DNA from: Cephalotrichum gorgonifer
Lineage: Eukaryota > Ascomycota > Sordariomycetes > Microascales > Microascaceae
Length of the DNA stretch: 64,000 nucleotides
NCBI GenBank assembly: GCA_900312665.1
Contig: ONZQ02000005.1
Span: forward strand, 2,211,077-2,275,076
Direction of reading: 5' to 3'
A program made the translations under genes and the position numbers. Of the stretch, positions 23,089-33,779 are shown one piece after another. How positions within the stretch are numbered: the first letter of the stretch is position 1; every line of letters begins with the position of its first letter. Under the pieces are notes generated by a model that saw nothing but the letters and a program-made list of their open reading frames with translations, was not told where the DNA came from and did not search any database.

Positions 23089-24710
23089 ATGGCACCATCC
23101 GCTGCGCATGCCACCGAGGGCATCCAGACACCCATCGACCTAGACGCTATCGCTCCATTCTGGCGCCGCAAGAATGGTGTCCTCCTCTACTTCCTCCTTA
23201 CCTCGTCGCTCTTGGCTAGCGCCGCTCTCGGCATCGACGGCGTAAGAATCCCCGCCATACCATATTCTGAGTCTCCACCCACATCTCGGCATAGCTAACA
23301 CACGCGATCGCACAGTCCATGACGAATGGAATGCAGGTCCTCCCGACCTGGCAAGACCGCTTCGGCCATCCCACCGGCTCGACGCTAGGTTTCTTCGGCG
23401 CCTCGAACGCCATCGGCGGCGTCATCCCCTTCCTGACCCTCGGCTGGATGGGCGACGCGTGGGGCCGCCGCGTACCGACGGCCTTGGGCTCCCTCGTCAT
23501 TATCGTCGGCGTCATAGTCGAGTTCTTCGCAACCTCGCTGAACATGTACATCGGCGGCAAGATCGTGCTCGGCATCGGCTCCTCGCTCATCCAGATGGGC
23601 GCCCCCGTCCTCGTCACGGAGCTGAGCCACCCCAAGGAGAGGGTCCAGATCACGACGTTCTACAACACGTCCATAGTTCTCGGCTACGTCATCGGCGCCT
23701 GGGCGACGTACGGCTGCTATCGGATCCCCGGACAGTGGTCCTGGCGGCTGCCGACCCTGATCCAGATCGCTCCGTCGGCGTACCAGCTCTTCTTGATTTT
23801 CTTCTGCCCCGAGTCGCCGAGGTGGCTGATTGCTAAGGGGCGCGTGGATGAGGCGCGGGAGATCTTGGTGAAGTACCACGGGGAGGGGGATCCGCGATCC
23901 GAGCTGGTGGAGTTTGAGTGTGCGGAGATCCAGGCCGCTATTGCCAGCGAGGCGGAGCAGAATATCACCTGGAAGGATTTCTTCTCCTCGATTCCGAACC
24001 TCAAGCGGATCGGTCTCTGCTTTGCGACGGCGGTATTCAGCCAGAGCTCCGGCAACCTCCTCGTATCGAACTACCTCACGCAGATCCTGAAGGATACGGG
24101 CGTCAACAATGACAAAGACATCACCCTCGTCAACGGGATGGTGACGCTGTGGCAGTACATTGTCGCCATCACAGTCACGCTCCTCATTGACCGCTTCAAG
24201 CGCCGGACCTTCTTCCTCGTCGGCTCGGGCGGCACTCTCGTCACCTTCATCTGCTGGACCATCGCGGCGCAGCAGTACCTGGAGCGGGGCTCGATACCCG
24301 CTGGCCGGGTCGTCCTCGCCTGCATCTTCATCTTCCAGGCATTCTACACCTTCGCGTGGACGAATCTCGTCGTGACGTACCCGCTCGAGCTGGTCACGTA
24401 CCAGATGCGGGCGAAGACGTGGGTCTTCGTGTTACTGACCATCCAGGTGGCTTCCATCTTCGGTGGGTACGTCAACCCCGTGGGGTTGGAGAATATTGGG
24501 TGGAAGTTCTACATTTACTACTGCGTGTGGGTCGCGTTCATTTTTGTTGTCGTGTACTTCTTCTTCGTGGAGACGTCCGGACCGACACTCGAGGAGCTGG
24601 CATACCTGTTCGAGGGGGATGCCGAAAAGGAGAAGAGGGCTCAAATGGTGAAGGATATCAAGGAGGAGGAGTACCAGGCGGAGGAAGAACACAAGGAGAA
24701 GTCGGCTTGA
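23089..24710 (+). CDS. MFS sugar/H+ symporter (lactose permease/cellodextrin transporter-like)
   Basis: Two exons, 23089-23241 and 23316-24710, giving 515 residues with about twelve hydrophobic segments. Sugar-transporter signatures are LGWMGDAWGRRVPTALG (loop 2-3), PESPRWLIAKGRVDEA after helix 6, LIDRFKRRTFF (loop 8-9) and VETSGPTLEELAYLFEG at the end, the fungal version of PETKGxTLEE. The intron (74 bp) follows GIDG and has branch AGCTAAC. The C-terminus is a charged Lys/Glu tail suited to regulation or turnover. It sits in the plasma membrane and its partner is the GH1 enzyme. Lactose, cellobiose or another disaccharide is the likely substrate class, which the sequence alone cannot settle. 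Confidence 0.9.
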
Positions 24711-25155
24711 CCGGTCTGCAAACATCGGTCTTGAATCGGGAGAGTTGTAGAGGGTTGAGGATTGATTCTGTACATTTACTGTCTTAAGCTAGGAACCGCA
24801 ATTCAGCAGTCGACGAAAAAAATTGCCATTAGCAGCACATGCTTTCGGGCGGTAGAAAGAGGCTGGATACAATCTGACTGTGGTTATACTAAAAGTAGGG
24901 ACCCAACGTCGGATGCGATCCACTCTCCGTATACAACGGCAATGGTATCTGCTCTTGGGTCTGGCTAAAGAACATTACCTCGCTCACGAACGACGCCTCC
25001 TGACACCTGACGTGTGGGCAACCCACAAGCATGTACGTTCGGCTGGTGCTCTCAGACTGACTGCTGGGCCAGCTGGCCTCCAATCCCTCGCACAAGAGGG
25101 CTGCCCCGGGCCAGTCAAGCTTGGGCCTCCCCATCCAAACTTCACTAGCCACAGC
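24711..25155. other. convergent intergenic region, nothing recognised
   Basis: 3' flanks of the sugar transporter and the cation antiporter. Short open frames in this stretch show no domain, signal peptide or splice support. Confidence 0.5.
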
Positions 25156-26799
25156 TTATGGCAATCCGAGACCAGTCAGATTGCCGAGCGCCAGGATCTG
25201 CTGCAGCTGCTCCAACACTTCAGTGCTCATCGTCACGTTTACCATGGTCGAAGGCCCAACGCCATTGGACGTCGCGACGTCCGGGTTCGGGTAATACCAG
25301 CACGCAATGGCGATAATAACATAGACGATCTAAGGCGAGGTGGTAGGGCCAGGTTAGTCTTACTTCCAGGACGAGGGAGATTTAGCTCGAAGGAATGTGC
25401 AAACTTACGACCAGGAGCGCTCCTTCCAGCCAATTCGATTCACCGTCACGCAAAAAGTTCCCAACGACTAGGATTGACAGCACGAGAAGGCAGACCATGA
25501 AGATCTCAAAGTTGAGATCCAAGGGCTTCCCGATGGCCCAGGCGACGAGGACAACAAAGGGCCCGTTGAAAAGGGCCGTTTGGATAGAGGGCCCGAGGCA
25601 GTGGTAGAGCGCAACATTGATAACGCCATCTAATATCAGTCAGAACACAGGATATTAACAGGGCCACTCCCACTCGATTGACTTGATACTTGGTAAGGAT
25701 GTAACAACTTACCCCAAGCCTCGTCAATAGCCGTCAAATGCTCCGCCGCCTTCTCCACAAGCGGCAGAAGGATCAAACCGAGGAACTGATCCGGTACGCC
25801 GCTCTCAACCACATGCTCGATCTTGTCGACGAGGATGATCAAGAGGAACGTAACGCAGGCGATAGCGATGGCCAGCGCCACGATGGTCTCCGTCATGGTG
25901 AACTTCGGCTTCTCCATATCCGCCTCGCGGTCGGCGTCGGCGTGCTCGTCCATCTCGATGACCTCGTCGAAGATGCTGTGCTGGCTCCGGGCGCAGTACC
26001 AGATATACAGGACGAAGGCGACGATCAGCGCCACGGACGTGGCGCGGCTGATGGATAGGACGTCGGCGTCCAGCTTTCCCCTTGTGAACTCGTCCTCGCC
26101 GTGGACCTTCACCGCCATCTTCGCAGCCTCGACGACGGCCTCGGACTTGAGACCCGAGTAGAAGGCGCTGGGGATCAGCAGCCCGAAGGCAGCGACCAGG
26201 AGCAAGCCCGTGCCGACCTCTGAGACGACGGCGTGGAATTTCATGTTCGACCCTGCTTGGCGGATCCCGCCGAAGAAGAACACTAGGCCGAGACAGAGCA
26301 GCAGGTTCGTCAGGATCGATCCCAGGATGGCGGCCTGGATGATGGGGATGAGATTCCCCTCGTTCCCGCTGCCCTCGTCGCCCTCGGCCTCGTGCTTCAC
26401 GATCAGCACCACGAATAGGATGATCTCGACGATGGATCCGAACGTGGTTTCAATTAGGATGCCGGCGACCTTGGGCATCTTCCGGGCGAACTCCTGCCCC
26501 GCGAAGCCCAGGAGGTTGGCGGCGGGGATCATGGCGATATATCCTAAGGCAAAGACCCAGAGCGGGGCGTCGACAGCAAACTCCATGATTATGGCGAGGG
26601 GAACGAAGGGCCAGAGGTAGTTGACCAGCATCGAGGCGGTGCAGGAGCTGCGCCAGAGCACGTATAGGAAGTGACGCGACTGGAAGCCACTCCGGCCGCT
26701 CTCGCCTTCATGGGAAATTCGGAAGCCTGTCCCATCTTCATGGTTATGAGTCGATGCGAAGAGAGGGGTCCTCTCGTGGGAGTTTCCGTGGTCGGCCAT
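25156..26799 (-). CDS. CAX-type Ca2+/cation:H+ antiporter, divergent subgroup
   Basis: Three exons, 26799-25713, 25629-25409 and 25329-25156, giving 493 residues. The two inverted alpha-repeats of the family are visible: TTFGSIVEIILFVVLIV with QAAILGSILTNLLLCLGL in the first half, and VEKAAEHLTAIDEAWDGV with LGPSIQTALFNGPFVVLVAW in the second. About eleven hydrophobic segments are present, with an acidic loop (EMDEHADADREADME) between halves. Such proteins exchange vacuolar or organellar H+ for Ca2+ or other divalent ions. The canonical GNxVE and GNAAEH selectivity motifs read GSIVE and EKAAEH here, so ion selectivity may differ. The start at 26799 is the first ATG (atggccgac); the preceding in-frame GTG was not used. 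Confidence 0.85.
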
Positions 26800-27796
26800 T
26801 TTAAACACACTACTCCCGTACAGGGTAGGTCACGAAGTGAAGAAAGAGGGGAAATGGCGAGGTTGTGCGAGCACGCGCCCTTTTGTTAACGTTTGGCTGA
26901 ATCCGGGGGCTGGAGACCAGCCCAGCTGAGATTAAATGAGTCTAGGCTGGAATGGGAAAGGTCTACCTGCGCAGGCGCCACTGCAGATCGACGATGGGAG
27001 GCGCAGTAATATTGGGTCCCGCACACAGCAAAAAAATTAACGTTACAGCTTCCTATTGAGTCAATTTAGCTCCACGTCATACCCACCCTTATTCCTCAAC
27101 TCCCTGTTTAGGATTCCCTCCCACGGACAACTGTGCCCACCGTGCTACTTTTATAGAGTATGCAGTTAGAGAGTTGAACAACATCGACAATTATTCCCGC
27201 GGATAGTTCCATCTCCGAGCCACGCGATGTATTGTTGACATCGCATCCAATTTTGCTATCTGCAACCCTCGCAGAGAGTGATCGGCAACGGACGCTTTTA
27301 ATAAAACAATCGATGCGAGGGATGACGGATTTGGCATGTAGTCGTATGGTTATAACTCAGGTAACTCCGGTGTACGCAAGGATGTATTAGTTCCTTCTTA
27401 GCAATCAGTCCGACGCTCCTGGAGTAATATGGTCTTCGAGAATGCCATTGCCCACCGATGTCTTCCTACATTCACGATGGCCCTCCGGTCGTCAGGTAAT
27501 GACGCACGGTCCTTCGAGAAGTAAGCTGGGGCGACAGACCCTGGTTCATTTATTTATCCACCAACACAGGTGAAGATCGGGAACCCGTCGCCTCCAACCT
27601 GTAAGCTTACATCGGCTAAAGTGGTGCGGGGAAAGCTTGTTTCTACCCGGCTCGCCGGTGTGTCTCAATACCGCAAAGCTTTGTAGTGCTTATATCTGTG
27701 TGCTACCATCCTTATTCAACTTTGTTCTGGCCAACCAACCTGTGATAATCATTTCGCAACTCCAAAGCGGATCCCTCGGAATCGGCCACCGCGATC
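26800..27796. other. intergenic, promoters only
   Basis: About 1 kb between the divergent antiporter and chlorophyllase-like genes. No coding signal, repeat or RNA gene is apparent. Confidence 0.5.
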
Positions 27797-28967
27797 ATGA
27801 GGACTACGGTGTTCTTCGCCCTGACCACAGCATGGCAAGTAGTTTTTACCGTGGACATACATCAATCTCCACTCCGCCCGCTACGCCCCGTACTGCTTTG
27901 CTTTTGCCAACACGTGAAACCTAATCCCCGCTTTAGGCCATGTATCGCAGCAAGGAGTCCTCTGGATCGACGCCAGACTTTTGAGCCCTCGCCGGGGAAC
28001 TACCCTGAGACCGGCGACGACGATTTCCAAGGCGGCATCTTCGGCATCACCATCCCGGACCTGGACGCCTTCATCAACCGCACCGGCGCCGATGTGGGTT
28101 ACATGGGGCCCGAGTCTCCCACAGAGCTCGGGGCCTCCAATCCTGGAACCGGCCCCTACCCGGCAGAGATGACCACCGACCCGTCTCTGCCGGACCATAC
28201 CATCTACGCGCCCATCTCAGCGCCTAATGTCACTATGCCGTTCATAGTCTGGGGCAACGGCGCCTGCTCGACGGATGGCTCCCTGTACCAGAACTTCTTG
28301 CTCGAGATAGCTAGCCACGGGTATGTCATCGCCGCAGATGGGCCTCCTGGTGGGCTAGGCGACGTAATGGACGGTGTATTTTCCAGGGTATCGGATATGA
28401 AGGCCTCACTGGACTGGGTTATCAGCGGCGGAGCATCAAGCTATGGCGATGTGGACGTGGAGCGAATAGCGGTGGCCGGTCAGAGCTGCGGTGGTCTCGA
28501 GGCCATGTCGACAGCTTACCGCGATCCCCGCGTAAAGCGAATACTGTTGTTCAACATCGGTGTCTTCCAGGATGAGAAGCGCTATCTCCTCGACAAGATC
28601 GAGATTCCCTTTGCGTGGTTTGTTGGAGGGCCGGGGGACTTGGGGTATCCGAGTGTAGGCCAGGCCATCCCACGCACGACCGTACCCCCCAATAGGATTG
28701 CAACGAAAGTGCTGACAACAAGTCTAGGTGGAAAAGGACTATGAGATCCTGAAAAAGAGGCTTCCGGTGCTAAAAGCCAACCTCGACACCGGACATGGAG
28801 GAACCTATGCGGCTGAAAACGGCGGCAAGTTCGGCACGGCCGCAGTTGCGTACCTGCAGTGGCAGTTCCGGGGCGACGCGCGAGCCAAGGAGGTGTGTCT
28901 CGATCCGGAGTCTGAGGGGAGCCTGGTGTCGGAGAACTGGACCGTGGAGAGTAAGAACTGGTGCTGA
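27797..28967 (+). CDS. chlorophyllase-like alpha/beta hydrolase, probably secreted
   Basis: Exons 27797-28654 and 28728-28967, separated by a 73-bp intron with branch GCTGAC; the join reads GYPS-VEKDYEILK. Product 365 residues. The nucleophile elbow is AGQSCGG, preceded by PFIVWGNGACSTDGS and ASHGYVIAADGP, and TGHGGTYAAENGGKFG carries the catalytic histidine. This block order is shared by a widespread fungal family of secreted proteins related to chlorophyllases and polyester hydrolases whose substrate is mostly unknown. Residues 1-15 are hydrophobic, but the first 50 residues look atypical, so a missed intron or wrong start at the N-terminus is possible. Confidence 0.75.
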
Positions 28968-29913
28968 GCGGACGAAGGTACTACGTCGGACCTTGCTACT
29001 GGGGTTGAAAAAATGACGAAGAAAATTCTACTATATATATATACTATGACATCAGTCTCGCGGTGCTGGTTGATGGTTGACAATTTAAACACTCCTAGTA
29101 GCGGAGCGTCTCACGAGCATATATCTTCTTTACTCCGCAGGTAAGGATTGCCTTCGACTTACGATGTAAATGACAATCTCGGCTTGAATCCGGGAGGTCG
29201 GGGAATTGGAGCCGTGCTTATACCCACTTGGAGACCAGCTCGACCCTTCCGCCTGTTCCAAACACAAAAGTAGGGCGTGTGATGTGACGCGCGCACCCAC
29301 ATTAATAGCCGCCTACACCAGAAGATCTCAGAGGCTATGTTGGCGATCAATCAAGTGCTACCTACGCCTACGTCAGTAACGTCGCAACAGCCACAATACC
29401 GCCTGGATTGTATTAACATGCGAGAGGAAAACCTGTTATTACTGCAGGATATGCCTACAGGCCCTCAGAATAAGATTATCCACTTGCGCCAAGCCCTCTC
29501 CTCTCCACAGCCAACAAGGTCGCAGATGATGTGGGGGTTCAACGCCACACTGCTCCAAGGAAGCGGGTCCTTTGGGATTCGGATCCTTGGGGCTCGCGGA
29601 GTTCTGATTGGTATCTGAGGCCGCAGCAGGCCCAACTTTGTCGTTACAAGTGTGGGTTGTAGAGAGATCACGAGTTAGGCAGGATTGAATCCTTTGCACG
29701 GGGAAACAGGTTTATAGGATGAGGCCTAAGATGCTTCGCGTCATAGAGGCATTCAGTCACCGAGCATCTCATATTATAAAAAGCCTATCATCCAGCTCTC
29801 AGTCGACATATTCAACGGACTCACAAGCTATACATTTTGTTTACACATCGTCATCCACATTGACCTGAAATCAAATTGCAATCAACGAAACAAGAAAATA
29901 GAAAGCCGCAGTC
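28968..29913. promoter_or_regulatory. intergenic with promoter of the GPI-type gene
   Basis: TATAAAAA at 29775-29782 lies about 135 bp upstream of the next ATG and is followed by a CA/AC-rich leader. No gene is seen in 28968-29760; an open frame at 29337-29618 has no recognisable features. Confidence 0.5.
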
Positions 29914-30604
29914 ATGGACAAGTTCGTCGCCATCAGCACCCTTGTGGTCGCCGTAACAGCCACTCTTCCCAACCCGGTCGTCCCCCTCAACCGCCGCCAA
30001 GTCGAAGTCCCGCCCGAGGTGGCGTCCTCCATTCCCTCCGACTGCCTCGACTCCCTCCAGGAGATCTACGACACCATACCCGCGGCGCCCACGCCCATCG
30101 CCGAGTTCTCCTCCAGCTTCTACGAGACGGCGTCGCGCACGGCGACCGCGACGGGCGAGGAGTGCGCCTGGATCACCAACATGCCCGAGGACGTGACGGA
30201 CACGTACCTCAAGTGGACTGATGACTTCATCAACTGGTCCAATGACGCAAATAACCAGAAGGAGATGCTGGAGTTCCAGGCGGAGTGCGGGGATGCAGCT
30301 GAGGCAGTGGTGGGATCGGAGACCGGTGTTTGTGTGGAGGAGTGGCAGATGTTTAAGGACAAGGCCGAGGCGGGTATGTTTTTTTGCCCCTTGTTCATTG
30401 CGTCTACTTTGCTTCTCGCGTGGTTCTGGCGAGCGAGTTTTGAATTTCAGGGGAGCTGACATTATGCCCCGCGATATAGACGGCTGGAAGCCTCCAAAGA
30501 TTGAAGTCGGCGGAGAGTCTGCTTCGCCGGGCGGCCTCGAGGTTCGAGTTTACACTGTCGCGACGGTCGCTGCCTCCGTCATTGGTGTAATGGCGCTTCT
30601 CTGA
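29914..30604 (+). CDS. small secreted, probably GPI-anchored cell-surface protein
   Basis: Exons 29914-30373 and 30480-30604, joined over a 106-bp intron (branch GCTGACAT), giving 194 residues. An N-terminal signal peptide (MDKFVAISTLVVAVTATLP) and a hydrophobic C-terminus (VATVAASVIGVMALL) after a small-residue stretch (GGESASPGG) indicate GPI anchoring. The mature part has four cysteines (SDCLDS, EECAW, AECGD, GVCVEEW), enough for two disulfides, and a KEX2-like NRR after residue 25. No enzymatic motif is visible and I do not recognise the family beyond its layout. A surface or wall protein is the best guess. Confidence 0.75.
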
Positions 30605-31149
30605 GTGTCCATGTCTGCTCCTGACAATTTGGAGTCCAGCACAAACAAGGGCGGGCGGCTCGATAATCCAGCCCAGCCGGGTAAGGGAAAGAGCTAGAGT
30701 GCTGGTTCTTATCAATGCGGAAGTTATCACGACTATGATGGAGCTGGGGTTCTGCATCGTCGGGCGAACACTCCACCTTCAGAGTTCACGGCCGCAAGCA
30801 CCCATATACCCTTACGATCTCTAGATTATGTTAATACATGTACCGCGTAATGCGTGGCGTATTACACGTTGCTTGAACAGCTATGAAATTAATTTTTTCG
30901 AGCCAAAATTACTTTTTTTCCCCTACTTTAATACGGGATGCATCGCTGGGCGCTTACCTTGTATCGGGCGGCGCTTTCCCATCCTATCCCCGCCTCTGTG
31001 TTACCGCCGCATATATGCACGCACACGGCGGCAGTCACAGGCTGCTCGCCACTGCCATTCGTTCCTCCGTTAAACAGCCGGGAGCAATAGAGACGCAGAT
31101 GCGCCTGACCAAGTAATATGTTTGTATGCACACGAGAGGGGGTGGCTGA
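30605..31149. other. intergenic, nothing recognised
   Basis: No splice-supported frame, repeat or RNA gene is visible between the GPI-type gene and the relic genes that follow. Confidence 0.4.
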
Positions 31150-31179
31150 GCGTCATGCGATCATGCGTGCTGTTTTCGG

Positions 31180-31450
31180 GTTGTAAGTTTGCGGAATACC
31201 TCCAGCAGGCAGAGACCTGCCTGTCTGTCCTTGAAGCCTGCGGCCTCACAGGCCCCGCTGCAGCTCAACTCTGGGAGCAGCTGAACCTCATCCGCGGCAT
31301 CATCTCGAACCAATCGCCTAGAATAATGGTGCAGCCCGACTTGCGGACGCCCTCGCTCGTCTGGGATGAGAATGCACATCTCCTCACCGTGCCCCACGAC
31401 GCGAGTCCCGGCCAACTCGAGCTGCCGGAACAGCTACTTAAGCTGCTCTC
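31180..31450 (+). pseudogene. possible C-terminal fragment of a fungal transcription factor
   Basis: Frame 3 encodes AEYLQQAETCLSVLEACG, TGPAAAQLWEQLNLIRGI and later SPRIMVQPDLRTP. The pattern of a Cys-Leu helix followed by a WxxLNxxR helix near a short tail resembles the extreme C-terminus of Zn2Cys6 regulators. No upstream exons carrying a zinc cluster or middle homology region are present. Treated as a gene scrap; confidence is low. Confidence 0.3.
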
Positions 31451-31453
31451 CCG

Positions 31454-31698
31454 CCCTGAACTACCGTGCCTGGCTCTCCAACGGGGCCCTCATCCATCAG
31501 AAGGTTGCGAAGAAAGATGATGCAGATGTGACTCTCAAGATGACGGCTAGCCAGGTGCCTTTGCCGGTGACTGTTGGGCTGGACTCGAAGAAGCTCATTG
31601 AGGCTGGGGTGAACATCAGCGGTGATGCATCGGCCATCGACCGTCTCGGCGCCCTCATGGATCCCGGCGACCCGAGCTTCAACATCGTGACGCCTTGA
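31454..31698 (+). pseudogene. alkyl sulfatase C-terminal (SCP2-like) fragment
   Basis: Frame 1 reads NYRAWLSNGALIHQK, DDADVTLKMT, LIEAGVNISGDASAIDRL and ends DPGDPSFNIVTP before a stop. These are the landmarks of the C-terminal SCP2-like domain of BDS1-type metallo-beta-lactamase-fold alkyl sulfatases (LENG-x-L, DATVTLT, GD-x-x-A, F-IVTP). The zinc-binding catalytic domain (HxHxDH) and dimerisation domain are missing and the upstream frame differs, so this is a truncated relic. Intact enzymes release sulfate from alkyl sulfates. Confidence 0.6.
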
Positions 31699-31903
31699 GT
31701 GGGAATTTTTGGCTAGACGCGCATTGAGAAATCCTCGTAGGCGTTATGATCACCAAAAAAAACTGCGAGCAGCGGAGAGAACCTCCCTCAATCGGAAAGC
31801 GAAGAAAGTAAATTGGCAGCTCGGTATAATACAAAGTTCTTTCTGTATGTTCCTCTGCTAATCGCGCGAGAATGGCATAATCGATGAATCTCTCATCTCC
31901 TCT

Positions 31904-32996
31904 CTAGCTGGTTTCATGAATAGCTCGCAACAAGCCCTGGGTGACCATGTCGCGGAGGCTCTCCTGCAGCCAGACCGGAAACCCGCGGATCATGGACGTC
32001 CAGGCCATGTCGGGCGGCACCACCACTTGAGCACCGTATCCAGAGGTGATCTGTTTGACCACAGCACAGGCAACATCTTCAGCCGTAACATAACGACCCA
32101 GCTTGCCGGTCTTGAGAAGCTTGTCGATCATAGGTGTCTGAACCCATGTGGGATGAACGACTCTGTGTTTAATCTTCCGTCAGCATCGCTTTGGATTCTC
32201 GGCAGTCATCCCCGAATCAAACCCACGTTGCGCGCACTGCTGGTGCTTTGTAGACATGCTTAAGCTCCTGCTTGATACCCTCGTGGAAGGCTAGCAGGCC
32301 GACCTTGCTGGCGGCGTAGTCGACATTGGCAGCCTGCGTACTAAACGAAGCCATACTGGCAATGTTGACTATATGCCCGTGGTTTTGGGATATCATCTCG
32401 GGCAGAAACTGCTGCGTTAAGAGGAAGGGCGCGACGAGGTTCACGTTGAATAGCTTTTGTAACTTGGTGGGGGCCACCGAGATGATTGACTCGCCGTTGC
32501 CGATGCCGGCATTGTTGATGAGCACTGTAGGATGGCCGTGATCCCGTCGGATTCGTTCCGCGATCTCAGAGATGGCAGCTGGGTCGGAGAGATCGACTTC
32601 GTAGAATGCTGTATTTTGAGCTACGTGTGTCTAGTCAGTCCCGAGACCTTAAGGTCGCTATCGAGGGTCACATCAAGGGTCCATGAACGTACCCGTCTTG
32701 GTAGGCGGCGGATTAACATCCAGAATAATGATCTTGAGGCCCCTTGACTCGAGCATCTGAACAATCTTCGCGCCAATTCCGCTGCTGCCGCCGGTTACCA
32801 CGACGATCTCTTTGGGAGCATTCCATGTCCTTCGAGTGATGTTGTTGTTGGCCCTCCTCCAGGAGAGCCAGCGATTCAGGGAAGGCAATAAAGTAAGGAA
32901 GCCAAAGATTGCGGCTGCATTTCGCACTTTTGGCGACTTGAGCAGCTCGAGGGCCACTGGGGAGTACTGTTCCGAGAGTTTTGCGAGAGAGGACAT
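31904..32996 (-). CDS. short-chain dehydrogenase/reductase, membrane-anchored type
   Basis: Three exons, 32996-32693, 32620-32227 and 32162-31904, giving 318 residues. The cofactor motif is TGGSSGIG, with NNAG, the catalytic serine in NIASMASF and YAASK as the Tyr/Lys pair. The N-terminal hydrophobic stretch NAAAIFGFLTLLPSLNRWLSW can anchor it in the ER or lipid-droplet membrane, as in the 17-beta-HSD11/RDH/DHRS3 branch; TWVQTPM follows the active site. Substrates in that branch are lipophilic alcohols or ketones. The start at 32996 has a good context (ATCACCATGTC); an ATG at 33053 sits directly against the TATAAAT box and was not used. It faces the hydrolase at 33780 across a common upstream region. 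Confidence 0.9.
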
Positions 32997-33053
32997 GGTG
33001 ATATGCCTTTGCTTGAGGTTTTGACCAGAGCTACTGATTATCTTCCGTTCCAT

Positions 33054-33060
33054 TTATACA
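33054..33060 (-). promoter_or_regulatory. TATA box of the SDR gene
   Basis: Read on the minus strand the sequence is TATAAAT, about 58 bp upstream of the chosen start codon. It directly precedes the alternative in-frame ATG at 33053, which is why the downstream ATG was preferred. Confidence 0.55.
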
Positions 33061-33065
33061 TTGTA

Positions 33066-33472
33066 AGCTCTCGAAACACCGTCACATTGAATTACATTAG
33101 ATGTCACAGATTGTGGATCCGCTCAGAGTGTACTAGCCGGGCTCGGTAAAGTTGTTCTCCTTAGCCGAGAGTGAGGGGCGACGGCTCGGGAGCTACCAAT
33201 AACCGAAAAGCTAGCTGCCATACTGGGGACTAAGAGCTAGGCAGTTAAAAAAAAATCAGATTCGTGTATAAGCTCTCGAAACGCCGCCACATTGAATTAC
33301 ATTAGATGTCACAGGTTGTTGATCCGTTCGGAGTATACTAGCCGGGCTCGGTAAAGTTGTTCTCCTCAGCCGAGAGTGAGGGGCGACGGCTCGGGAGCCA
33401 CCAACAACCGAAAAGCTAGCTGCCATCCTGGGGACTAAGAGCTAGGCAGTTAAAACTAATCAGATTCGTGTA
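33066..33472 (+). repeat. tandem duplication of a 205-bp unit in a divergent promoter region
   Basis: Unit 1 is 33066-33270 and unit 2 is 33271-33472. Both run from AGCTCTCGAAAC through GCCGGGCTCGGTAAAG and GAGTGAGGGGCGACGG to CAGATTCGTGTA. They differ at roughly fifteen to twenty positions, mostly transitions, and in a poly(A) run (nine in unit 1, four in unit 2). The pair lies between the SDR TATA box and the next gene. Confidence 0.9.
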
Positions 33473-33779
33473 GTACCTAAGTACACAGTCACAGCTCAAG
33501 ATCTGGGCTTGATTTGCCCCATGGCATCCCGATATCTGTCTCGAAATGGCGGGGCCCCGGATTGAGCGGCTGTGGCTGTGTCCCGGTTGTTGTGTCCCAG
33601 TGAGCCGGGCAAAGAAGCTGCCTGCCAACGTCTCACATGTCACCTCATGATCCGGGCTGGTCTGTCTGTTGGTACTTTAAGCCGGCCTTGTCAGGACTCG
33701 CAGGCGATGCAAAGCTTCCGTGACCAGCATCACCGCACAACGAGCACCCCATCATCTCACCATCACCAGTGTTCCCACC

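Noticed and set aside
23385..23879. 164-codon minus-strand frame inside the sugar transporter
   Set aside because: Low-complexity antisense shadow of a well-supported MFS exon.
29337..29618. 93-codon plus-strand frame
   Set aside because: No domain, signal peptide or splice support, and an equally long frame exists on the other strand.
33054..33472. Tandem 205-bp units as a MITE or LTR fragment
   Set aside because: No terminal inverted repeats and no target duplication were found; a simple tandem duplication explains the data.
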